Assembly (NCBI GenBank): GCA_030671005.1
Contig: DAOVAN010000073.1
Coordinates: forward strand, 1 to 8,166
DNA: 8,166 nt
DNA from: Caldifarciminota bacterium
Lineage (GTDB): Bacteria > Hydrothermota > Tepidihabitantia > SM23-42
Direction of reading: 5' to 3'
A program made the position numbers and the translations under genes. Each line of letters starts with the position of its first letter. The first letter of the stretch is position 1. Below are positions 1 to 6,253 of this stretch, piece by piece. The notes beneath the pieces were generated by a model that was given only the letters and a program-made list of their open reading frames with translations, had not been told where the DNA came from and ran no database searches.

Positions 1-63
1 TCGGGATATTAAATAAAGTTCATCTTTAGAGAGGCTCTTATATTTTGCCGATAATTTCTTCAT
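1..63 (-). CDS. Unknown protein, N-terminal 21 codons only (runs off left edge)
   Basis: A leftward reading frame opens with ATG at 63-61 and stays open to the window edge. It begins MKKLSAKYKSLSKD and continues with a hydrophilic, lysine-rich stretch. An AAGGA Shine-Dalgarno site (73-69) lies 5 nt before the ATG, and a perfect consensus promoter lies about 45 nt further upstream, so a real gene start is likely although only 21 residues are visible. The product is not identifiable. The charged start without a signal peptide suggests a cytoplasmic protein; a small regulator or antitoxin-type protein is possible but this is a guess. Its DNA is much more AT-rich than the neighbouring rpsA-mtaB DNA, which hints at foreign origin. 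Confidence 0.6.
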   Translation of the reverse strand, partial: MKKLSAKYKSLSKDELYLISR

Positions 64-82
64 TGTATTCCTTTTTATTTAT

Positions 83-97
83 TCTCATTTTTTGAGA
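83..97 (-). repeat. Inverted repeat in the leader of the left-edge gene
   Basis: TCTCA, five A/T bases, TGAGA form a perfect 5-bp inverted repeat between the predicted transcription start (about 109) and the Shine-Dalgarno site of the left-edge gene. It could be a small operator or a weak 5' UTR hairpin. Arms of 5 bp in AT-rich DNA can also occur by chance. Confidence 0.3.
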
Positions 98-115
98 TTT
101 CATTGAACGATTTAC

Positions 116-143
116 ATTATACATATTGCATCAGATATGTCAA
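116..143 (-). promoter_or_regulatory. Consensus sigma70-type promoter for the left-edge gene
   Basis: On the minus strand a perfect -35 TTGACA (143-138) and a perfect -10 TATAAT (121-116) are separated by 16 bp. Transcription would start near 109 and give a leader of about 45 nt before the ATG at 63. The 16-bp spacing and both hexamers match the rpsA promoter in this window. Confidence 0.8.
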
Positions 144-167
144 TACATTTCTATCTGAATCTTGGAT

Positions 168-320
168 CTACGGGGAAAACAGGCTTTGAATCCCGATTGC
201 CGACGTCTCCGGATCGACCGTCTGCTTATACCTACGGTCACTGAGTAGTGCCGCTATAATGTCGGAGTCATTCTTGTTCATCTGGCAGCCAAATGTCTTG
301 ATGAAGAATTTTTTATGCAT
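168..320 (-). pseudogene. miaB: Truncated miaB remnant (N-terminus of MiaB tRNA methylthiotransferase)
   Basis: A leftward frame from ATG 320-318 to TAG 170-168 encodes only 50 residues. Its start contains KTFGCQMNKNDSD, which matches the hallmark N-terminus of MiaB (GCQMN, with the first [4Fe-4S]-ligand Cys at residue 12, then an aliphatic helix). Similarity seems to continue to about residue 38 (TVDPE) and then stops; the expected NTC motif, the radical-SAM CxxxCxxC and the TRAM domain are all absent, and I do not find the NTC coding in another frame before the promoter at 143. MiaB is normally about 430-450 residues and makes ms2i6A37 in tRNA. A GAGG site lies 4 nt before the ATG, so the peptide may still be translated. 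It lies 72 nt downstream of mtaB on the same strand, so an mtaB-miaB tandem may have existed. It is most likely a dead remnant. Confidence 0.75.
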
Positions 321-346
321 TTTGCCTCTGCGAAAAGAATTGATCT

Positions 347-362
347 ACCCGATAAATCGGGT
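347..362 (-). terminator. Possible weak terminator or palindrome after mtaB
   Basis: A perfect 16-bp palindrome, ACCCGAT followed by its mirror ATCGGGT, folds as a 6-bp stem with a 4-nt loop. On the minus strand it comes 30 nt after the mtaB stop and is followed within about 10 nt by ATTCTTTT. The T-tract is displaced and interrupted, so termination would be inefficient. It could end the rpsA-mtaB transcript or simply be an mRNA 3' hairpin. Confidence 0.3.
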
Positions 363-392
363 GACTACGGTCATGGAGTGACAGGGCGGTAC

Positions 393-1568
393 CTACACAT
401 CTGCTGTGTTGCTTTTACACAGGGAGGCACGGGTGTTGTCTTCAGTTACGTCAGTGATCTTGACCTGAACGAGGGTGTGCTTCGGACATTGTTGATCGAT
501 GCTCACCCTGATGTAGTTGTCTGTGAGACCGATGTACTTGCCGTTCTTGTGCTCGACGGTCACCCTGAACTTCTTGTTTAGCAATTGCTTGCGAAACTCA
601 TGATTCTTCTGTTGAATGAGTTTTTTCAGCGCCCAGAGTCTGTTCTTTTTTTCGCTCTTCGGTATGGGATCGCCGAGCGCGTATGCCTCGGTTCCGGGTC
701 TAGGTGAATAAGGAAATACGTGCAGGTGCGTGAACGGTTGTGCACGCAAGAACTGGTATGTGTTCGCGAACTCTTTTTCGCCTTCGCCAGGGAAACCAAT
801 GATTACGTCGGTGCCAATCGCCACATCAGGAAATGTCCTGTGCACCAGATCGATGGTCTTTTCCAGGTATGCTACATCATAAGCGCGTTTCATTTTTCTT
901 AAGATTGCATTATCGGCACTCTGAATGGGAATATGAAAATGGCGGCACACGGGAAGCTGTTTCATAATACTCAGGAGATCATCAGTAATGAAGAAGGGCT
1001 CAATCGAGGAGAGCCGGACACGTGGAGTGTCCGGTGATTTTGCTATTGCCGACAGCAAGTTTTCGAGCGTGGTTTCGATATCATTCCCATACAGTCCAAT
1101 GTTGGCACCTACTAAGACGATTTCCTTGTATCGGAGAGAGTTGGCCCACTCGATTTCCTGTTCAATGTCCTGTACTGGTTTGCTCTCGAGCCGAGTTCTT
1201 AGCTTTGAAACAATACAATACGTGCACGGCATGTTACAACCATCCTGGATTTTCAAGAAATAGCGCGCCTTGTCTGGTTTCGGCAGGACATCCTTGATTG
1301 TGGCATTTCTGGCCACATTGTCGAGCACACGCTTTGCTTGGGAGTACTTCTCAGGATGAATGCGACAGTCACATCCCGTGGCCATTATCGTGCTTGTTGG
1401 AAACTTACGCAGTGCCTGGTGGAACTTTTTCTGGGATTTTATTTCTGCTTCCCGGGTAACGCAGCACGTGTTGACAATGACCAAATTTCCGGTGTTGGAA
1501 AACTTGCGCAGCAGGCAATAACCTTCGTACTGATTAAGTTTACATCCGAGATTTATTAGTCTTTGCAA
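393..1568 (-). CDS. mtaB: tRNA (t6A37) methylthiotransferase MtaB, radical SAM
   Basis: MtaB adds a methylthio group to C2 of N6-threonylcarbamoyladenosine-37 in tRNA, using two [4Fe-4S] clusters and SAM. The protein shows the methylthiotransferase N-domain with LGCKLNQYE (ligand Cys9), NTCCVT (Cys35) and ATGCDC (Cys66), then the radical-SAM motif CNMPCTYC (Cys111, 115, 118), the VLVGANIGLYG and FHIPIQSADN stretches, and a C-terminal TRAM-like region ending around GLTDNYIRV. The GCK..NQYE, NTCxVT and NYIRV signatures favour MtaB over MiaB or RimO. At 391 residues it is shorter than typical family members (about 430-450); the shortening is mostly before Cys111. The start is TTG at 1568, the only sensible start just ahead of the LGCK motif, with no clear Shine-Dalgarno site. 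It lies 11 bp after the rpsA stop, so it is probably co-transcribed and translationally coupled. Confidence 0.92.
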   Translation of the reverse strand: MQRLINLGCKLNQYEGYCLLRKFSNTGNLVIVNTCCVTREAEIKSQKKFHQALRKFPTSTIMATGCDCRIHPEKYSQAKRVLDNVARNATIKDVLPKPDKARYFLKIQDGCNMPCTYCIVSKLRTRLESKPVQDIEQEIEWANSLRYKEIVLVGANIGLYGNDIETTLENLLSAIAKSPDTPRVRLSSIEPFFITDDLLSIMKQLPVCRHFHIPIQSADNAILRKMKRAYDVAYLEKTIDLVHRTFPDVAIGTDVIIGFPGEGEKEFANTYQFLRAQPFTHLHVFPYSPRPGTEAYALGDPIPKSEKKNRLWALKKLIQQKNHEFRKQLLNKKFRVTVEHKNGKYIGLTDNYIRVSIDQQCPKHTLVQVKITDVTEDNTRASLCKSNTADV

Positions 1569-1579
1569 GCCGGGTAATG

Positions 1580-3250
1580 TTACTCTTGCTCGTCCGCCTT
1601 TTTCTGGGAATTTAGTATGTCACCGATCGTGAACTTGTCTGCTGCAGGTTTTGGTTTTGGCGCTTCTTTCTTCTTGGACGGAGCTTTGAAGACTTCTTTT
1701 TCGCTGAGTATGATGCGTCTCAATCTCGTGTTTATCTTTCGCACCGTGACCTCAATTTCTTCACCCAGCTTGTAGAGGTCTTTGGGTTTCTTACCGCGTC
1801 GTGCTAGGTAATTTGCGGGAATAAACTCCTCGACGCCACCCTCAAGCACTAACCGTATCCCTTTCGGCAGAATATCACTGATCTTACCAATGGCTTTAGA
1901 ACCTTCAGGATAACTGTCAGAAAACTTGGTAAACGGATCCTCTTTGCAACGCTTGATACTTAACGATATTCTACGGTTCTTGCGGTCAATAGTACATATC
2001 ACCGCCTCAACCTTTTGTCCTTTGCGCAGGTAGTCGGATGCTTTTTTGACCTTTTTGTCCCAGAAAAAGTCATTGATGTGAATGAGCCCCTCGACGCCGT
2101 CTATGATTTGCACGAAGGCACCAAAATCCTTTAGGTTGGTTACTTTGACTACTGCCTTTTGACCGACCGTCAGCTTTTCATCGACGGTTGACCATGGGTC
2201 TGGTTTTGTCTGTTTCATGCCCAGGGAGATTCTTTGTTCGTTACGGTCGATGGATAATACCACGGCTTCGACTGTTTCCCCGGACTTGAGGATTGATGAT
2301 GGGTCCTTGATGTCTTTGGTCCATGACATCTCTGAAACATGAATGAGCCCTTCGATTCCCTTTTCCAGTTCGACGAAGGCACCATAGTCGACGACACTTG
2401 TCACTCGGCCCTTTACCCTGGTGCCGACCGGGTATTTCTTCTCAATAGCTTCCCATGGGTGGGGCGTCAGTTGTTTTAAGCCGACCGCTATCCGACCGGT
2501 CTCGCGATCCATTATTAAGACCTTAACCTTGATCTTTTCGTTGACTTTGACCCCTTCAGCCGGATGTGTTATCTTTATCCATGAAATGTCTGTAATATGC
2601 AGCAAGGCATCGATACCGCCGATATCGATGAAGGCGCCGAAATCGGTGAGGTTACGGACTGTTCCGTCAATAATATCGCCAACCTTCATTTTACTGAATA
2701 TACGCTTGCGTGCCTTTGCTTGTTCTTCTTCAACCGCCATTTTTCTCGAGACGACGATATTCTTGCGCAACATGTTTATTTTCACGATTTTCACGTCGTT
2801 CTTCCGTCCGATTAGGGATTCACTGTCAGATTGTGCTTTATACTCGATTTGTGAGCTGGGTAAGAATGCCTCAACACCCATCAGGTCGACAGAATAGCCG
2901 CCCTTGATGCGTTTCTTTATTGTACATGTGGCCAATTCGCTGTTTTCGTAGATATGTTTGATCTTATCCCACGCCAGCTGGAAATCTGCTTTCTTCTTCG
3001 ATATGACTGGGAACCCATCACGGTTTTCGTATGCCTCGAGAAAGACATATATCTCTTTACCCTCGTCTGCGTCTTCAGGATTAGAGAATTCCTCTAAAGG
3101 TAAAAAGCCCTCCGCCTTGAGACCTAGATTCAGGAGGACTCCATTTTCGGTTTTCTTGATTACTGATGCTTTGATAATATCACCTTCCTTGGGTGTGACC
3201 AAGGAAGTTTCGAGTAATTTGTTTAGATCTTCTAGTGTAATATCCTTCAT
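1580..3250 (-). CDS. rpsA: 30S ribosomal protein S1
   Basis: S1 binds mRNA on the 30S subunit and promotes initiation on structured or weakly recognised messages. The 556 residues hold six S1 (OB-fold) domains at roughly 21-86, 104-170, 190-259, 275-346, 361-433 and 448-516. Domains 3 to 5 carry the classical RNA-binding signatures (DFGAFID, DYGAFVE and DFGAFVQ, each followed by LLHITD or LIHxx and an aromatic Trp); domains 1 and 2 are diverged, as is usual for the ribosome-docking end, and domain 6 is also weaker. A Lys/Pro-rich linker (about 521-540) precedes a short conserved-looking tail. Length and domain count match typical six-domain bacterial S1. The ATG at 3250 has a strong AAAGGAGG site (3270-3263) 12 nt upstream and a perfect promoter; mtaB follows 11 bp downstream. 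Confidence 0.97.
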   Translation of the reverse strand: MKDITLEDLNKLLETSLVTPKEGDIIKASVIKKTENGVLLNLGLKAEGFLPLEEFSNPEDADEGKEIYVFLEAYENRDGFPVISKKKADFQLAWDKIKHIYENSELATCTIKKRIKGGYSVDLMGVEAFLPSSQIEYKAQSDSESLIGRKNDVKIVKINMLRKNIVVSRKMAVEEEQAKARKRIFSKMKVGDIIDGTVRNLTDFGAFIDIGGIDALLHITDISWIKITHPAEGVKVNEKIKVKVLIMDRETGRIAVGLKQLTPHPWEAIEKKYPVGTRVKGRVTSVVDYGAFVELEKGIEGLIHVSEMSWTKDIKDPSSILKSGETVEAVVLSIDRNEQRISLGMKQTKPDPWSTVDEKLTVGQKAVVKVTNLKDFGAFVQIIDGVEGLIHINDFFWDKKVKKASDYLRKGQKVEAVICTIDRKNRRISLSIKRCKEDPFTKFSDSYPEGSKAIGKISDILPKGIRLVLEGGVEEFIPANYLARRGKKPKDLYKLGEEIEVTVRKINTRLRRIILSEKEVFKAPSKKKEAPKPKPAADKFTIGDILNSQKKADEQE

Positions 3251-3292
3251 CTGGCTATAAAACCTCCTTTGAATAGGTTCACTATTCTGACA

Positions 3293-3320
3293 ATTATATT
3301 GAATTCTGGAACATTGTCAA
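3293..3320 (-). promoter_or_regulatory. Perfect consensus promoter of rpsA-mtaB
   Basis: The minus strand reads TTGACA (3320-3315), 16 bp, TATAAT (3298-3293): both hexamers match the sigma70-family consensus exactly. The predicted start near 3286 gives a leader of about 36 nt that includes the AAAGGAGG ribosome binding site. Such a strong promoter fits a highly expressed ribosomal protein gene. It is divergent from the promoter at 3367-3394. Confidence 0.88.
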
Positions 3321-3366
3321 CCATTTCAACCCCTTTTTTGTGTCCGGCGAGCTGTTTTGGAGGCAT

Positions 3367-3394
3367 TTGACTTCTGCGCATAAATGTATATAAT
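3367..3394 (+). promoter_or_regulatory. Strong promoter of the cyclophilin-glycosyltransferase-epimerase operon
   Basis: The plus strand has TTGACT (3367-3372; one mismatch to consensus), a 16-bp spacer and a perfect TATAAT (3389-3394). Transcription would start near 3401, leaving only about 20 nt before the ATG, just enough for the AAAGGAGG site at 3411-3418. Its -35 element lies 46 bp from the rpsA -35 on the other strand. Confidence 0.85.
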
Positions 3395-3423
3395 ATACCC
3401 AGCTTTTAGCAAAGGAGGAAATG

Positions 3424-3969
3424 ATGAAAAAGCTGATTCTGCTTGCTCTTCTTATCCTTGCTTGTGGCGTGAAGCAGGAAGGAGACGCGTTTGTCAAGAA
3501 GAGCGGCGTTCCTTATATGAACATTTTGGTGAAAGACTACGGTAGTATTGTGATTGAGCTATATCGTGACGAGGCGCCGAAAAATGTTGATAATGTTATT
3601 GATTTGACCGATAAAGGCTATTACAGCGGTTTGATTTACCATCGAGTCATCAAGGGTTTTGTCATACAGGGGGGATGCCCAAAAGGCGATGGCACGGGAG
3701 ACCCTGGATATGAGATAGAGGATGAGATCTCACCCAACCTGAAGCATTTGAAGGGGACGGTTGCCATGGCGAATCACGGACCAAATACGAATGGTTCTCA
3801 GTTTTACATATGCCTGGAACCTCAACCAAGTCTCGATGGAAGGTACACAATAATCGGATGGGTCGTGCGAGGCATGGATGTTGTCGCCCGCGTTGGAGAT
3901 GTCCAGACAGGTAGGTATGATAAGCCTCTGACCGATGTGGTTATGGAGAAGGTCTGGATCGACAAATAG
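3424..3969 (+). CDS. Lipoprotein peptidyl-prolyl cis-trans isomerase, cyclophilin type
   Basis: The product catalyses cis-trans isomerisation of Xaa-Pro bonds and probably acts outside the cytoplasmic membrane as a folding helper. Residues 1-14 form a lipoprotein signal: two Lys, a Leu-rich core and the lipobox ILAC, giving lipidated Cys14. A cyclophilin domain fills about 32-180, with catalytic Arg74 in YHRVIKGF, Phe79 and Gln82 before GG, the VAMANHGPNTNGSQFYI stretch (Met115, Gln126, Phe127) and SLDGRYTIIG. The Trp of human CypA (Trp121) is not conserved, as in many bacterial cyclophilins. Two ATGs occur in a row (3421 and 3424); I chose the second because it lies 5 nt from GGAGG instead of 2. 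It is 181 residues, a normal single-domain size. The next gene begins 2 nt after its stop, so this lipoprotein leads the sugar-gene operon. Confidence 0.93.
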   Translation: MKKLILLALLILACGVKQEGDAFVKKSGVPYMNILVKDYGSIVIELYRDEAPKNVDNVIDLTDKGYYSGLIYHRVIKGFVIQGGCPKGDGTGDPGYEIEDEISPNLKHLKGTVAMANHGPNTNGSQFYICLEPQPSLDGRYTIIGWVVRGMDVVARVGDVQTGRYDKPLTDVVMEKVWIDK

Positions 3970-3971
3970 CA

Positions 3972-5129
3972 TTGGATAGTAAAAGGATTTGGGTCATTTA
4001 CAGCTCCCGTAAGGGCGGGCACACGTATCCCAGTAGAGCGATTCGTGAATACGTGGAAAGCAAATCAGATGGCTATCAAGCCCAGCTGATCAATACACTC
4101 GATGTCTCCGGGTTAATGTCCATTGTTGATAGATTTGGTAGATTGGGTGATCTGAAGCTCAAAAGCATTTACCGTATGGGCTATCGCCGTTTGTATGAGG
4201 ATAGTCATATGATGAAAGGCTTATATCACTTTACGACAAGCCTGTTCTATCATTACGGTAAATTGAGAAATAAACTTACCGGCCGGTTTGGTCAGCCTGA
4301 TATCATAGTATCCATTCAACCCGAGGTGAATGCGGCGGCGAGACTCTTCAAGGTTTGGTTTTCGGTTCCTTTCCATACGGTAATCATTGATTTAGCGATT
4401 CATGGACTGTGGATTAACCGATACATTGATAAGTACTATGTAGCGAACGAACCACTAAAGAATGATCTGATAGGGTATGGTGTACCCGAGCATAAGATAA
4501 TCGTTTCCGGTATGCCTTTGCGGGCTGGATTTTCTAAAGTAGTAGCGAGAAGGGTAAGCGCTGTTAGGAAGAGGTTGGGTTTATCCCCAGATTTGCATAC
4601 CGTACTACTGGTCGGTGGTTTGCTAGGGAAGATGCTTGATTTCCCCGGCGCAATCGAGTCGATAATGGACATGCAGATACCCTTGCAGATTTTGGCGGTT
4701 CTCGGTAAGAACGAAGCAAACAGAAAAAAGGTTATGGCGTTGAAGGCCAAATACAAATGGCCCATACATCTTTTCGGGACGGTTTCGAACATGGATGACC
4801 TGATGTGGGCTTCTGATGTGGTGATTAGCAAACCAGGTTCGGTGACGATGGCTGAGACCCTAAGTTTGGGTAAACCGATGATCGTGATAAACCCACTTGC
4901 CGGATCGGCGCAGGAACTGAGGTTTGCAGGATTTCTTGAAGAGCATGGTGCGGGGTTGTGGATTAAGAGTGTTCAGGAAGTGGGTAGGGCATTGAGAGAG
5001 ATAACCGGTAATATGGAGAAATACTCACACATGTGCAGCCGGGCAAAGAGTCTGGGGCACTACAGCCTCAGCGCAAGTGAGACAATATTCGATAACATTA
5101 GGCAGGCAGTAGAATCCAGGGAGGAATAG
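3972..5129 (+). CDS. Glycosyltransferase, GT28 family, UgtP/MGDG-synthase-like (MurG relative)
   Basis: The 385-residue GT-B protein resembles processive diacylglycerol glucosyltransferases and plant MGDG synthases, which move a sugar from a UDP-sugar to diacylglycerol at the membrane face. The N-terminal domain opens with RKGGHTYPSRAI (the GGH motif, residues 15-17, of the acceptor side), then SIQPEVN near 114 and IDLAIHGLWINRYIDKYYVA, the counterpart of the D-x2-H-W-D-Y-V block of UgtP. The C-terminal donor domain shows VLLVGG (211-216), an LFGT strand, SDVVISKPGSVTMAETLSLGK (281-301) and P-L-A-G-S-A-Q-E at about 308-315, the GT28 nucleotide-sugar site. No signal peptide or membrane helix is evident, consistent with a peripheral membrane enzyme. 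The start is TTG with no strong Shine-Dalgarno site, 2 nt after the cyclophilin stop, implying coupling. Acceptor and sugar are unproven. Confidence 0.85.
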   Translation: MDSKRIWVIYSSRKGGHTYPSRAIREYVESKSDGYQAQLINTLDVSGLMSIVDRFGRLGDLKLKSIYRMGYRRLYEDSHMMKGLYHFTTSLFYHYGKLRNKLTGRFGQPDIIVSIQPEVNAAARLFKVWFSVPFHTVIIDLAIHGLWINRYIDKYYVANEPLKNDLIGYGVPEHKIIVSGMPLRAGFSKVVARRVSAVRKRLGLSPDLHTVLLVGGLLGKMLDFPGAIESIMDMQIPLQILAVLGKNEANRKKVMALKAKYKWPIHLFGTVSNMDDLMWASDVVISKPGSVTMAETLSLGKPMIVINPLAGSAQELRFAGFLEEHGAGLWIKSVQEVGRALREITGNMEKYSHMCSRAKSLGHYSLSASETIFDNIRQAVESREE

Positions 5130-5131
5130 TA

Positions 5132-6223
5132 ATGGCAAGGGGATTGGCGATCGTGACTGGCTCTTCTGGACTGATCGGGTCTGAGTCGGTCTCTTTCTTC
5201 ATTGAAAAAGGTTTTGACGTGGTCGGTATTGATAATGATATGCGGAAATACTTCTTTGGTGAGGAGGCATCCACGAAATGGATGATGTCACGGCTACTCA
5301 AGAAATACCCAGAGCACTACAAACACTACGATGTAGACATTAGGGACTTCGATAAGCTGAGTAAGATATTCAAGAACGGCAAACCCGATCTAGTGATTCA
5401 TGCCGCGGCACAGCCGTCACACGACTGGGCAGCAAAGGAGCCGTTCACTGATTTTACGGTGAACGCCAATGGGACTTTGAATCTGCTCGAGGCGACACGG
5501 CAATTTACGCCCGAGACTGTCTTCATATATACCTCAACTAACAAGGTCTATGGAGACACGCCGAACCGTCTGCCGCTTGTCGAAATGGAAAAGCGTTGGG
5601 AACTCGATAAGGATCACCCGTACTATGATGGTATCGACGAGACGATGAGTATTGATAATTCTTTACATTCGCTCTTTGGTGCGTCTAAGGCTGCCGCAGA
5701 TATTCTGGTGCAGGAATACGGAAGATATTTCAACATCAAGACCGTATGTTTGCGAGGTGGATGTCTGACTGGTCCTGCGCATTCGGGGACGAGACTTCAT
5801 GGGTTCCTGTCATACCTGGTGCGCTGTGCGATCACTGGTGTCACTTATCATATATACGGATACAAGGGGAAGCAGGTTCGTGACAATATACACTCATATG
5901 ATTTCGTGAATACGCTCTTTCATTTTTTCCAGAATCCCAAGGTCGCGGCTGTGTACAATATGGGCGGGTCGCGGTACAGCAACTGCTCTATACTCGAGGC
6001 GATTGACATCATTGAAGAGATTTCTGGCAAGAAAGTAAACTATGTTCATGAAGAAAAAAACCGAATTGGCGATCACATATGGTACATCAGTAGTGTGAAG
6101 AGCTTCATGAACGATTACCCGGACTGGAAGTACAAGTATGATATAAGGAAGATGATTGAAGAGATATACGACGTCCAGAAAGAATTGCCCCTCGATGAAC
6201 TGATGGATAAGAATATTGGTTGA
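5132..6223 (+). CDS. NAD-dependent epimerase, extended SDR (CDP-paratose 2-epimerase-like)
   Basis: The 363-residue protein is an extended short-chain dehydrogenase acting on nucleotide-linked sugars. The Rossmann motif TGSSGLIGS (9-17) and the acidic end of strand 2 (GIDND, 32-36) bind NAD; DVDIRD (67-72) and HAAAQPSHDWA follow. The block STNKVYGD (135-142) and KGKQVRDNIHSYD (245-257) resemble tyvelose epimerase (CDP-paratose 2-epimerase), my best family match. The active-site motif normally YxxxK is FGASK (Phe182 to Lys186), so the catalytic Tyr is replaced. I recall close homologues with the same FGASK motif, but could not check. A good AGGGAGG site (5118-5124) sits 7 nt before ATG 5132, inside the end of the previous gene; the gap is 2 nt. 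Substrate unknown. Confidence 0.85.
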   Translation: MARGLAIVTGSSGLIGSESVSFFIEKGFDVVGIDNDMRKYFFGEEASTKWMMSRLLKKYPEHYKHYDVDIRDFDKLSKIFKNGKPDLVIHAAAQPSHDWAAKEPFTDFTVNANGTLNLLEATRQFTPETVFIYTSTNKVYGDTPNRLPLVEMEKRWELDKDHPYYDGIDETMSIDNSLHSLFGASKAAADILVQEYGRYFNIKTVCLRGGCLTGPAHSGTRLHGFLSYLVRCAITGVTYHIYGYKGKQVRDNIHSYDFVNTLFHFFQNPKVAAVYNMGGSRYSNCSILEAIDIIEEISGKKVNYVHEEKNRIGDHIWYISSVKSFMNDYPDWKYKYDIRKMIEEIYDVQKELPLDELMDKNIG

Positions 6224-6248
6224 CGATGAGAATCCTGTAAGATATAAT
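6220..6248 (+). promoter_or_regulatory. Candidate promoter abutting the second SDR gene (leaderless mRNA?)
   Basis: TTGACG (6220-6225, overlapping the TGA stop of the epimerase gene), a 17-bp spacer and a perfect TATAAT (6243-6248) lie just upstream of ATG 6254. A start 6-8 nt after the -10 would fall on or inside the initiation codon, so the message could begin at A6254 with no leader. There is no Shine-Dalgarno-like sequence before this ATG, which fits a leaderless mRNA but does not prove it. The promoter may also be a chance match. Confidence 0.6.
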
Positions 6249-6253
6249 ACCCC

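Noticed and set aside
232..373. Direct repeat of CTACGGTCA at 232-240 and 365-373
   Set aside because: Nine bases, two copies only, one inside the miaB remnant; not convincing as a recombination or attachment site without more evidence.
315..581. Rightward 88-codon open frame
   Set aside because: It mostly overlaps the 3' end of mtaB on the other strand, lacks a ribosome binding site and shows no recognisable motif; it is a shadow of mtaB.
2421..2897. Rightward 158-codon open frame inside rpsA
   Set aside because: It is antisense to clear S1 domains with conserved motifs and has no supporting signals; the open frame is a by-product of rpsA codon use.
4436..4831. Leftward 131-codon open frame
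   Set aside because: It is antisense to the donor domain of the GT28 glycosyltransferase gene, which carries conserved motifs; there is no family signal.
6226..6240. Four-codon minigene ATG AGA ATC CTG TAA just before the second SDR gene
   Set aside because: Its MRIL start resembles the beginning of many sugar enzymes, raising the idea of a frameshifted start, but the following 28 nt do not restore a Rossmann strand in another frame, and no ribosome binding site precedes it.
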